Positions 1 to 7,343 of a stretch of DNA of 23,606 nucleotides are shown here, piece after piece. Made by a program: the position numbers and the translations under genes. The stretch covers positions 1 through 23,606 of the forward strand of contig JAZQKI010000040.1 of assembly GCA_045542075.1 (NCBI GenBank), read 5' to 3'. Each line of letters starts with the position of its first letter. Positions within the stretch are counted from its first letter, which is position 1. Source of the stretch: SVTX01 sp045542075. Its GTDB lineage: Bacteria > Bacillota > Clostridia > Oscillospirales > CAG-272. The notes below the pieces were generated by a model. That model was not told where the DNA came from. It was given only the letters and a program-made list of their open reading frames with translations, and did no database searches.

Positions 1-68
1 CCCAACGGGAATCGAACCCATAACTAACCCTTAGGAGGGGCTTATTATATCCATTTAACTATGGAGGC
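1..68 (-). tRNA. tRNA-Arg (anticodon CCU), 3' end cut by window edge
   Basis: Read on the minus strand, the sequence folds as a cloverleaf: acceptor strand GCCTCCA, D arm GTTA/TAAT, anticodon stem AGCCC/GGGTT around loop CTCCTAA (anticodon CCT, reading AGG), variable loop AGTT, T stem ATGGG/CCCGT around TTCGATT, then TGGG of the 3' acceptor strand. The window ends there, so three acceptor bases, the discriminator and any CCA are missing. The 68 bases fit a standard class I tRNA exactly. A strong promoter lies just upstream. Confidence 0.93.
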
Positions 69-81
69 ATATTACTTTTGT

Positions 82-110
82 ATTATATCACACCTCGGGG
101 GAAATTTCAA
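82..110 (-). promoter_or_regulatory. sigma-A promoter for tRNA-Arg
   Basis: On the minus strand: -35 TTGAAA (105-110), a 17-nt spacer ending in GTGA, and -10 TATAAT (82-87). The tRNA 5' end at 68 follows closely, as expected for a tRNA promoter. Confidence 0.85.
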
Positions 111-201
111 CAGTTTTTCTCCAAGTTTTTTTATTTCTCACACCTTGTCGGGCGAAATCATTAACTAATGGTAACACAAGAATACTTTTCGGAGGAATTA
201 T

Positions 202-690
202 ATGAACAGAAATGCCTTTTTCCCGAATTTTCTCTCTATTTTCAGACGCCGTCCGCACGCTATGGCAAGCATTTACGGCAGTCCCGACTATCCCGAAATT
301 CAAGGGCAGGCAAGGTTTTGGCAGACCACCCACGGCGTAATGTGCGAGGTCGAGCTTATAGGGCTGCCAACAACGCAAAACCCTTGTGAGAGTCCCATTC
401 TCGCTATGCACATTCACAACGGAGAGTCCTGCTCGGGCACGCCCGCCGACCCTTTTTCAAACGCGGGAACACACTATAACCCAAACTCCTGTCCTCACCC
501 TTATCACGCGGGGGACCTTCCGCCGATATTCGTATCTGCCGGCTACGGCTTTTTATCATTTCTGACAGACAGATTCACCGCCGAGGAAATTATCGGCAAG
601 ATAATTATAATTCATTCCTCGCCCGACGATTTCACCACGCAACCCGCGGGGAACTCGGGAATAAAGATCGCCTGCGGCGAAATATATTGA
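202..690 (+). CDS. Cu/Zn superoxide dismutase family protein, no signal peptide
   Basis: This 162-residue protein would dismutate superoxide to peroxide and oxygen. All metal ligands of the Cu/Zn SOD family can be placed: H70 and H72 (AMHIHNG), bridging H91 (GTHYNP), H99, H102 and D105 (CPHPYHAGDLP) and H138 (IIIHSSPDD). The disulfide pair is C77 and C158. The zinc loop is short (H99 to H102). The conserved active-site Arg before the last Cys is Lys here (K155 in GNSGIKIACG). There is no signal peptide or lipobox, so it is probably cytoplasmic, unlike classic periplasmic SodC; similar leaderless proteins are known from anaerobic Clostridia. SD GGAGGA precedes ATG at 202. I found no confident promoter between 111 and 201. 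The gene stands alone and converges on nadE. Confidence 0.85.
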   Translation: MNRNAFFPNFLSIFRRRPHAMASIYGSPDYPEIQGQARFWQTTHGVMCEVELIGLPTTQNPCESPILAMHIHNGESCSGTPADPFSNAGTHYNPNSCPHPYHAGDLPPIFVSAGYGFLSFLTDRFTAEEIIGKIIIIHSSPDDFTTQPAGNSGIKIACGEIY

Positions 691-718
691 AAAAAGCCTT
701 CCGTGAGGAAGGCTTTTT
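691..718. terminator. bidirectional terminator between SOD gene and nadE
   Basis: Perfect 12-bp stem AAAAAGCCTTCC / GGAAGGCTTTTT with loop GTGA. The A-run on one side and T-run on the other let it serve both convergent genes. It sits directly after the SOD stop codon and 3 nt past the nadE stop. Confidence 0.92.
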
Positions 719-721
719 ATC

Positions 722-2629
722 TTACATGTTTTTGATTTCTTCAATCTCCGCAAGCCATACGTTTGCAACCGCGTCGGACGGCATTACGAGCGAACCGCGA
801 GGGGAAAGAGAAATATCACTTACCGCAGGGCCGTCGGGCAGACAGGAGCGCTTGAACTGCTGCGAGAAAAATCTCTTTACAAACACCTCAAGCCATTTTA
901 TAAGTGTCGCTTCATCATACTTATCTCCAAGCGCGTAACAAGCCATTCGGTAAAGCTTTGCGGGGGAGAATCCGTACTTGAGCATATAATACAGATAAAA
1001 ATCGTGTATCTCATAGGGACCGACGAGATCCTCGGTCTTCTGAGCTATATTTCCGCTCTTGTCAGCGGGTAATAGCTCGGGGGAAACGGGAGTCTCAACA
1101 ATATCAATAAGCGCCTTTGAGAGCGTTTTATTGCCTCTCTGATCTTCAACTGTCGCGCAATATCTGACAAGCTCACGAACAAGAGTTTTGGGGATAGATG
1201 CGTTTACACCGTAGCTTGACATATGGTCGCCGTTGTAGGTTGCCCAACCGAGCGCGAGCTCGGACATATCTCCCGTACCGACAACAAATCCGCCCTCGGC
1301 ATTTGAAATATCCATGATCACCTGAGTACGCTCACGTGCTTGCGCATTCTCGAAAACTACGTTGTGATTGCTTATATCGTGCCCGATGTCACGAAGATGT
1401 CCTTCAACCGCCGCGGATATATCCACGCATCTGAAGTCAACTCCAAGCTCCTCACACATGACCGTCGCGTTATCCTTTGTGCGCTTGGTCGTACCAAAGC
1501 AGGGCATAGTAACGGCGATAATGTCGCTCATAGGACGGCTGAGAATATTCATAGCCCGCGTCATAACAAGCAGTGCCAAGCAGGAATCAAGTCCTCCTGA
1601 AATACCGATAACTATCTTTTTTGCATATGCGGCAACAATACGCTTTGCGAGTCCCTGCGCCTGAATATCAAGTATTTTCTCAAACCCATCCGCAGACTCG
1701 GGAATAAAGGGATTTTGAGGGATATGGCGAGTAAGCTCAGTAATCTCCGACTCAATATCAAACTCTATCTCGCAATACTCGTTTGCGGCCTTATATGAAA
1801 ACAGGCTCGAGCGGCGCTTGATACCCACAAGCTTGTCCGTATCGATCTCACTGATAAGCATCTCTCCGTCAAATGCCGACTTCTCCGCGAGCAGAACACC
1901 GCCCTCATATATGACCGAGTGTCCGCCAAAAACAAAATCCGTGGTAGACTCACCAAGACAGCTGCCCGCAAGCACGTAACCGCAAGCAAGCTTTTCAGAC
2001 TGCGCGGCTATAAGCATTTTTGACTTTTGCGCACTTGCTACCGTCTCATTGACAGAAGCAAGATTCAAAATAATATTCGCGCCTGACGCCGAAAGCTCAC
2101 ACGAAGGAGAAACAGGAGCGCAAAGATCCTCATAAAACTCAACTCCAAGCTTAAATGACGGCATATTTCTGCACGTAAATATCTGCTTTGATCCAAACAT
2201 CACAACACTGTCGTCAATAGTGTAAGAATAATTGAGCCTCGGACAAGGTGCAAAATATCTTGCTTGAGAGGATGTAATATTAGTCTTTGGAACAATACCG
2301 AGTATCTGACCGCCCTGAACCACTGCTGCGCAGCTATAAAGCTTTTCGGAGCAGAGAATAGGCAACCCCACAACAAATATACTGTCGCTCATTGCCGAAG
2401 CAAAAACAAACCTTTTAAGACCGCAAAGAGCAGCGGAAATAAGCTTATCCGAATAAAACAGATCTCCGCACGTAGCACCCGTGAGAGAAAGCTCGGGAAA
2501 GAGAACTACCTTTGCTCCCATATCTGCCGCCTCAGAAGCGATACGAATACATTCGTCGGTATTAAATTCAACGTCTGCAACGCGGATTTTGGGCGTTGCG
2601 ACCGCAACCTTTATAAAGCCGTTATTCAT
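722..2629 (-). CDS. nadE: NAD+ synthetase, two-domain form, with glutaminase nucleophile replaced by Tyr
   Basis: The last step of NAD synthesis: deamido-NAD + ATP + ammonia (or glutamine) to NAD. The N-terminal nitrilase-fold glutaminase domain (about 1-270) keeps catalytic Glu46 (FPELSLTG) and Lys115 (PKTN). At the Cys position of the usual GVEICEDLW motif it reads GVEFYEDLC, so residue 166 is Tyr (codon TAT, 2134-2132). The synthetase domain (about 310-635) is intact, with PP-loop SGGLDS and the TGDMSELALG and NGDHMSSYGVNAS motifs. The length of 635 aa is normal for the two-domain type. I start at ATG 2629 (AGGAG six nt upstream) rather than TTG 2635, which would abut the SD. Inference: an ammonia-only enzyme, or one relying on an external ammonia source. 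Own promoter at 2675-2703. Confidence 0.93.
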   Translation of the reverse strand: MNNGFIKVAVATPKIRVADVEFNTDECIRIASEAADMGAKVVLFPELSLTGATCGDLFYSDKLISAALCGLKRFVFASAMSDSIFVVGLPILCSEKLYSCAAVVQGGQILGIVPKTNITSSQARYFAPCPRLNYSYTIDDSVVMFGSKQIFTCRNMPSFKLGVEFYEDLCAPVSPSCELSASGANIILNLASVNETVASAQKSKMLIAAQSEKLACGYVLAGSCLGESTTDFVFGGHSVIYEGGVLLAEKSAFDGEMLISEIDTDKLVGIKRRSSLFSYKAANEYCEIEFDIESEITELTRHIPQNPFIPESADGFEKILDIQAQGLAKRIVAAYAKKIVIGISGGLDSCLALLVMTRAMNILSRPMSDIIAVTMPCFGTTKRTKDNATVMCEELGVDFRCVDISAAVEGHLRDIGHDISNHNVVFENAQARERTQVIMDISNAEGGFVVGTGDMSELALGWATYNGDHMSSYGVNASIPKTLVRELVRYCATVEDQRGNKTLSKALIDIVETPVSPELLPADKSGNIAQKTEDLVGPYEIHDFYLYYMLKYGFSPAKLYRMACYALGDKYDEATLIKWLEVFVKRFFSQQFKRSCLPDGPAVSDISLSPRGSLVMPSDAVANVWLAEIEEIKNM

Positions 2630-2674
2630 AAACAACTCCTAACCGCCGATATCTCGGCATAAATATACAGATAT

Positions 2675-2703
2675 ATTATATCACCTAAATCCTACAATTA
2701 CAA
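2675..2703 (-). promoter_or_regulatory. sigma-A promoter for nadE
   Basis: Minus strand: -35 TTGTAA (2698-2703), 17-nt spacer ending GGTGA, -10 TATAAT (2675-2680). A small GCCGA/TCGGC hairpin (2645-2658) lies in the leader just before the SD. Confidence 0.78.
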
Positions 2704-2727
2704 GAGCAAACTTACATTTTTTGCATA

Positions 2728-2763
2728 AAAAGTACCGTCAGGCTCTCGCCCGGCGGTACTTTT
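2728..2763 (-). terminator. terminator after the acyl-CoA synthetase gene
   Basis: Stem of AAAAGTACCG / CGGTACTTTT continuing inward to GGC-TCTC-GCC with one A-C mismatch. On the minus strand it is followed by a T-run. It lies 9 nt past the synthetase stop and upstream of the nadE promoter, so the two genes are separate transcripts. Confidence 0.87.
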
Positions 2764-2772
2764 GTGTAAAAT

Positions 2773-4494
2773 TTATTTTACAAGCTGTCTCTTTATCTTC
2801 TTTGTCGTAGTCTTTTCAAACTCGGTCTTTCTGATCTCAACAGACTTTATCTGCTTGAAGGAGGGAAGCTTTTTATTGATAAGATTTATGGACTTGCGGA
2901 TGCTTTCCTTGATCTCCTCATCGGTTGCTTCCTTGGGGAACTTGGTGAAATCGGGATAAACTACTGCGATGACGTTAACGGTATCGCTATCCTCAGCCTT
3001 TCTGCCGATTACACAACACTCAGCAATAGTGTCTATATTCTCAAGATACTCTTCGATCTCCTCAGGGAATACGTTCTTTCCGTTTTCAAGCACGATAACG
3101 AACTTGATACGTCCCGTGATATAGATGCATCCCTCATCGTCCTTATATCCAACGTCACCTGTGCGGAACCAGCCGTCCTCGGTAAAGACATCGGAGTTTG
3201 CATCGGGATTATTATAATAGCCAAGCATTACGTTGTCACCCTTGACCTGGATCTCACCCATAACGTATCCCTTATCGGTCGTTTCACCGTTGGGATCTAT
3301 TCTTACTTCACAGCAGGGAACGGAGGGACCGATTGAGCCGGGCTTACGGTTATAATAACGGTCAACTGCTACGAGAGGTGAGCACTCGGTAATTCCAAAG
3401 CCCTCGAATATAGAAATTCCAAATTCCTCAAATTCATAAACAAGCTCGGGGTTGAGCTTTGCTCCGCCGCATATGATATGGTCAAGTCTGCCTCCAAACG
3501 CGCTTGTAACCGACTTAAAGAGCTTTGCACGCACGTCGATTCCAATCTTGCGGAGAGCTCTTGAAATCTTAAGAGCTGTACGGAGAGTCTTTGCCTTACC
3601 CGACTTTTCAGCCTCGGACCAGATCTTCTTGTGCATAGTATTAACGAAAAGGGGAACAAGAACAAGACCCGTGGGCTTGAACAAAGCAAAATTCTTCATT
3701 ACGTGACGGAGAGAGTCGTTGATACATACAGTCATTCCAAGAACCATTGCCGCTACAAGACACATAAGCTCATAAGTATGGTGAACGGGAAGAACCGATA
3801 CGATAACGTCGTCGGGAGTAAAGCAAACCGAGTCAAACGCGGACTGAACAGCTGCGAAAATATTTTTCTGGCAAAGCATTACGCACTTGCTTGTGCCCGT
3901 AGTACCGGAGGTAAACAGCATCTCACACATCTGCTCACGGTCATGATCCTTTATAAGCGCGTATCCATCATCTATTCCCGTCTGTCCAAGCTCAAGAAGA
4001 GCAGAGAAATCAATCACCTTATCCGAAAATCCCTCGCCGTACTGCGCGCTTATCGGAATAAAGTATTTAACTGTTTCGTGAGTATTTATTGTAGAAACGA
4101 GCTTCTCATTGAAGGACTTTGAATAAACGATAGCATCTGCCTCAACGATAGAGAGGAACTTTTCGATCTGAGTTATGTCAAGCTCCTTATCCATAGGTAT
4201 AACTACTGTTCCGTTTGCAAGCGATGCAATATAGGTAGCAAGCCACTGGGGGGAGGTGTCACCGATGACCGCGATCTTTCTACCCGTAAGTCCAAGCTTG
4301 TCAAGACCTGCAGCTATCTGATTTACCAGAGTATAGAACTCAGCATACGACATATCCTTGAGCTTATTGTTCTCAAAATAGCGATATGCAAGTCTGTCTC
4401 CATGCGACTTGATATAGGAAAGGAGCGCGTTGACGTCGGGTACAGGCATATATCCTCTCTCGATCTTTTTTCTGTTAGGAAGCATCTTGCTCAT
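2773..4494 (-). CDS. AMP-forming acyl-CoA synthetase (long-chain fatty acid-CoA ligase family)
   Basis: This 573-aa enzyme activates a carboxylic acid, probably a fatty acid, as acyl-AMP and then acyl-CoA. Visible ANL-superfamily motifs are the phosphate loop LFTSGTTGTSK (about 193-203), the adenine motif EGFGITECSPLVAV, the GWFRTGDVGYKDDEGCIYITGR hinge region seen in two parts (GWFRTGDVGY, then ITGR), NGKNVFPEEIEEYL, and a C-terminal Lys-rich TTTKKIKRQL carrying the usual catalytic Lys. No membrane segment is seen. I start at ATG 4494 (AAAGGA SD) rather than 11 codons upstream. The gene has its own strong promoter, a palindrome near the start of transcription and a leader hairpin, which suggests regulated monocistronic expression. 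Substrate cannot be read from the sequence. Confidence 0.88.
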   Translation of the reverse strand: MSKMLPNRKKIERGYMPVPDVNALLSYIKSHGDRLAYRYFENNKLKDMSYAEFYTLVNQIAAGLDKLGLTGRKIAVIGDTSPQWLATYIASLANGTVVIPMDKELDITQIEKFLSIVEADAIVYSKSFNEKLVSTINTHETVKYFIPISAQYGEGFSDKVIDFSALLELGQTGIDDGYALIKDHDREQMCEMLFTSGTTGTSKCVMLCQKNIFAAVQSAFDSVCFTPDDVIVSVLPVHHTYELMCLVAAMVLGMTVCINDSLRHVMKNFALFKPTGLVLVPLFVNTMHKKIWSEAEKSGKAKTLRTALKISRALRKIGIDVRAKLFKSVTSAFGGRLDHIICGGAKLNPELVYEFEEFGISIFEGFGITECSPLVAVDRYYNRKPGSIGPSVPCCEVRIDPNGETTDKGYVMGEIQVKGDNVMLGYYNNPDANSDVFTEDGWFRTGDVGYKDDEGCIYITGRIKFVIVLENGKNVFPEEIEEYLENIDTIAECCVIGRKAEDSDTVNVIAVVYPDFTKFPKEATDEEIKESIRKSINLINKKLPSFKQIKSVEIRKTEFEKTTTKKIKRQLVK

Positions 4495-4510
4495 AATTAT
4501 TTCCTTTCTT

Positions 4511-4530
4511 TGTTTGCGAGTCTGCAAACA
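4511..4530 (-). other. leader hairpin upstream of the acyl-CoA synthetase
   Basis: TGTTTGC / GCAAACA arms of 7 bp with a 6-nt loop in the 5' untranslated region, immediately upstream of the SD. It may influence mRNA stability or ribosome access; no riboswitch class is recognised. Confidence 0.45.
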
Positions 4531-4551
4531 CCGATTATTTTAGTTTTTCGG

Positions 4552-4569
4552 TTGTTGTAAAAACAACAA
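4552..4569. promoter_or_regulatory. candidate operator palindrome at the synthetase transcription start
   Basis: Perfect 7-bp inverted repeat TTGTTGT-AAAA-ACAACAA just downstream of the -10 box, where the transcription start should fall. The position suits a repressor site, but it would also form a hairpin at the very 5' end of the mRNA. No cognate regulator is identifiable. Confidence 0.45.
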
Positions 4570-4573
4570 GTTT

Positions 4574-4602
4574 ATTGTATCACAAAATATCGAATTTGTC
4601 AA
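4574..4602 (-). promoter_or_regulatory. sigma-A promoter for the acyl-CoA synthetase
   Basis: Minus strand: consensus -35 TTGACA (4597-4602), 17-nt spacer ending TGTGA, -10 TACAAT (4574-4579). An 18-bp near-palindrome lies upstream at 4618-4635. Confidence 0.88.
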
Positions 4603-4640
4603 TAGTTTGTAAAATATTTACTTGAATTCAAATAATATGC

Positions 4641-5444
4641 TTATTTAGAGAATATCCTTCCCAAAATAAAGCACAAAAGTCCTAATAAAAGAACCGCTAT
4701 AATTCCTGCAAAGACCACTGTGTACAGGGCAAATCCCATAAAGCACCAGACTGTCAGAGCTGATACAAATCCCATCGCAATATCTCCTCCGATAAAGAAG
4801 ACCGCAACCGAGAGCACAAGGCAGATAAGCGCATATATCGGCAAGGCGACAAGACTGTTTTTTATGTCCGCGGGACTGAGATTTATGTGCATGCATACGC
4901 AGATCATAAGTACTCCTCCCAAAATTTTCACCCAAATGGGAGAAGAATTGTCGGATATTGATGAGAAGAATATATTCACGCTTCCCAAGATCAGCTCAAA
5001 GAAGCCGTCAAGACTTCTGCTCACTGAAAAGACCGACAAATAATATTCCTCAAAAGCCAGTGGAAAGCAAAGCCGCATGATAAGCATCACTACTAAAAGT
5101 CCAAGTATAATAGGACCCGCGCTTATAAAAAGACATCCCAGCCTGTGCCAGATATTTTTCTTGTTATAAGTGTGATTTACGTATCCGAGAACACCGTTTT
5201 TTGCTTTTGGATTCCAAAGGCATATCTTTTTTATCCTATGACCAAAGGGAAGACACATTATCGCGTGCCCAAGCTCATGCACGGGTGTTCCGATGATTGA
5301 TGTCACCATAACAAGACCCCGCCCGCATTTTTTTGTCATTTTCATAAAAAGCTTTTCGGAAAGCCCCGCAACAAAGCCGCAAATAATTATCGGCAGTATC
5401 GGGAAAAAGAGTGTAACTGCAAATATCTTTAGAAATTGGAGCAT
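4641..5444 (-). CDS. integral membrane protein with HExxH motif, putative zinc metalloprotease
   Basis: 267 residues, strongly hydrophobic, with about six membrane segments: an N-terminal helix, segments around 105-125 and 165-190, and several in the C-terminal third. HELGH at 56-60 (GTPVHELGHAIM) is a classic zinc-protease motif next to a membrane segment, as in site-2-protease-like families. I see no clear NPDG motif, so I do not assign it to M50 proper; HINLSPADIKNS (about residues 188-199) looks like a conserved family signature. I start at ATG 5444, with AGGTGA five nt upstream; a GTG at 5453 lies within that SD. The start is 10 nt after the rqcH stop, so the two are probably co-transcribed and coupled. 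Substrate unknown; a role linked to ribosome quality control is only a guess from context. Confidence 0.7.
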   Translation of the reverse strand: MLQFLKIFAVTLFFPILPIIICGFVAGLSEKLFMKMTKKCGRGLVMVTSIIGTPVHELGHAIMCLPFGHRIKKICLWNPKAKNGVLGYVNHTYNKKNIWHRLGCLFISAGPIILGLLVVMLIMRLCFPLAFEEYYLSVFSVSRSLDGFFELILGSVNIFFSSISDNSSPIWVKILGGVLMICVCMHINLSPADIKNSLVALPIYALICLVLSVAVFFIGGDIAMGFVSALTVWCFMGFALYTVVFAGIIAVLLLGLLCFILGRIFSK

Positions 5445-5454
5445 TTCAGTCACC

Positions 5455-7224
5455 TCATTTTATTCTCATGGCGAGTATCCTATCTTCGTCGGGTGTGACG
5501 TATGCGCTCCAGTTGTTATGATATACAACAAATCCCGGCTTTGAGGAGGGAACCTTTTTAACACCCCTTGCAAAGAGATAGTCCACCTCGATACTCTCGC
5601 CGCCGCGCGCCTTTGAATAATACGCGGCGATCATACAGGCATCCGTGAAGTCCTCAGCGGGTGGCTCCTCGCCGTTGGTTACAAGAAGCACGTGAGAGCC
5701 TGCCGTGTTCTTTGCGTGGAACCAATAGTCGTGCTTTTGCGCAAGCTTGTGTGTGATATATTCGTTCTGCAGATTATTTTTTCCGCAAAGCACTCTGTAG
5801 CCGTTGGTCGTCTCAAACTGCGCCACCGTGGGGGCAGGTTGCTTTTTCGGTGCGGCATATCCCTTCATTTTTGACGCGTATCCCGAGCGATAAAGCTCGT
5901 CGCGTATTTCGGACAGGTCAGATACTGTCTCCGCCTTTGTAAGCGCGTCAAATACCGAATGTATATATTCCAGCTCGCGTCGTCCTATCTCGATCTGCTT
6001 TGAAAGCTCGACTCTTGCAGTTTTGGTCTTGTTATATTTTTTGTAATACCTCTGCGCATTTGCCGCGGGAGTAAGACGCTCGTCAAGCTCTATAACTGCC
6101 TTACCGTACTCTCCGGTCTGCTCATTCCATGTCTCATAGTCTACAAGCTCTACTGTTGTCTGTCCCCTGGAGAGCATATATAGATTTGAGGTTATCAGAT
6201 CTCCGTATTTTTTGTATTTTTCTCCAAGAGCACAATCCGAGAGCTCCTTTTGCTGTGAATCAAGCTTTTTGGATATTCTCGCCTCTGAATTAGTCAGAAT
6301 TTTGAGAAGATCGGACGCGCGTTGCTTTATTCGTTGTTCTTTGTCACGGCTTTCAAAAAACGTATCGAGAGCCTCTGACGCGGACTCAAGCTCGCGACAA
6401 TCAGTACCACTTCCGTAATGCGTCAGATTTACAAAGGAATACTCCACGGGGAGCGAGCCATCAAACACAACACACGGGGAATACGAATTGGTTTTTATAA
6501 CCTCAGTAAATTTTGAAAATTCCGTCCATAATCGCACAGAGGGGCAGTCATACAACGGCGCATCCATCCTGCCCGTTGCGCGATAACATATCTCCCTCGC
6601 GTTTGACGCGGAAATTCCAAGATAATTTGACGTAATAAACTTATCCGCTGACTTATCGGGTGATGCGCCTTCAAAACGTGCAAAAAAACCTTCACGGGTT
6701 TCCTCAAGAGGATTTTGCTTGTCCTGTGCGGGCGGAAGCTCGTATATCATACTGGGAAGCACCTGGCGGAGACTGCTGGTAGTAAAGTCCACGGTCTTTA
6801 AGACGTAAATGACCTTAAAGCTCTCGTCGGTAAATACAAGGTTACTGTATTTGCCCATGATTTCAGCAAAAATATACCTTTTGCACTCAAATCCCATCTC
6901 ATCGCGTGTGTTGAAGGTAAGTCTCGCAACTCTCTCAAATCCCTCCTGCGACACGTCCGACAGGGTGGCGCCCGAGAGATGCTTGCGGAGAAGCATACAA
7001 AACATAGGCGCCTGCATGGGATTTTCCTTCTGCGTTTGGGTAAAGCTTATCCTTGGACAGCTTGAGCCTGCGTTTATAAGCAATCGCATATTTTTACCGT
7101 TCGCTCTTATGGAAAAAATTATCTCTTCCTTCTCGGGCTGATAGATCTTTTCTATCTTGCCGCCGCAAGCGTTTATATTTATTTCATTCACAACGCATGC
7201 AAGCATGCCTGCATCAAATGCCAT
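5455..7224 (-). CDS. rqcH: RqcH, ribosome quality control protein of the NFACT (fibronectin-binding FbpA) family
   Basis: Bacterial Rqc2/NEMF homolog of 589 aa. It binds stalled 50S subunits with peptidyl-tRNA and recruits Ala-tRNA to add C-terminal alanine tails that mark the peptide for degradation. Domains: NFACT-N (MAFDAGMLACVVNEIN to about 200), a helix-hairpin-helix-like stretch (NYLGISASNAREI), coiled-coil central arms (about 290-440), and NFACT-R near the end (KHDYWFHAKNTAGSHVLL). The tRNA-contact pair that is Asp-Arg at 97-98 in Bacillus subtilis reads Glu97-Arg98 here (GFERVA). I start at ATG 7224 with GGAG eight nt upstream. Promoter at 7256-7284. The HExxH membrane protein follows in the same operon. 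Confidence 0.92.
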   Translation of the reverse strand: MAFDAGMLACVVNEININACGGKIEKIYQPEKEEIIFSIRANGKNMRLLINAGSSCPRISFTQTQKENPMQAPMFCMLLRKHLSGATLSDVSQEGFERVARLTFNTRDEMGFECKRYIFAEIMGKYSNLVFTDESFKVIYVLKTVDFTTSSLRQVLPSMIYELPPAQDKQNPLEETREGFFARFEGASPDKSADKFITSNYLGISASNAREICYRATGRMDAPLYDCPSVRLWTEFSKFTEVIKTNSYSPCVVFDGSLPVEYSFVNLTHYGSGTDCRELESASEALDTFFESRDKEQRIKQRASDLLKILTNSEARISKKLDSQQKELSDCALGEKYKKYGDLITSNLYMLSRGQTTVELVDYETWNEQTGEYGKAVIELDERLTPAANAQRYYKKYNKTKTARVELSKQIEIGRRELEYIHSVFDALTKAETVSDLSEIRDELYRSGYASKMKGYAAPKKQPAPTVAQFETTNGYRVLCGKNNLQNEYITHKLAQKHDYWFHAKNTAGSHVLLVTNGEEPPAEDFTDACMIAAYYSKARGGESIEVDYLFARGVKKVPSSKPGFVVYHNNWSAYVTPDEDRILAMRIK

Positions 7225-7255
7225 AATTTCAGCTCCAAAAAATTTTCTTATCAAT

Positions 7256-7284
7256 ATTATATCACATTATTGATTTTTTTTCAA
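7256..7284 (-). promoter_or_regulatory. sigma-A promoter for rqcH operon
   Basis: Minus strand: -35 TTGAAA (7279-7284), 17-nt spacer ending ATGTGA, -10 TATAAT (7256-7261). It physically overlaps the opposing coaW promoter. Confidence 0.85.
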
Positions 7285-7298
7285 TATAGTGATATAAT
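7270..7298 (+). promoter_or_regulatory. sigma-A promoter for coaW-M48 operon
   Basis: -35 TTGATT (7270-7275), 17-nt spacer ending TAGTGA, -10 TATAAT (7293-7298). With the opposing rqcH promoter it forms an inverted repeat of 18-bp arms (7256-7273 and 7281-7298, 16 of 18 matching) around seven Ts. Confidence 0.85.
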
Positions 7299-7343
7299 GT
7301 TTGTAATGATTTGTTTTAATTTTTTGCAAAGGATGCTAAAGAA

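Noticed and set aside
88..417. 109-codon minus-strand frame overlapping the tRNA promoter and SOD gene
   Set aside because: It covers the tRNA promoter and is antisense to the SOD coding sequence; no domain or SD is visible.
7274..7281. run of eight Ts as an intrinsic terminator
   Set aside because: It is the centre of the divergent promoter pair and lacks a GC-rich stem before it.
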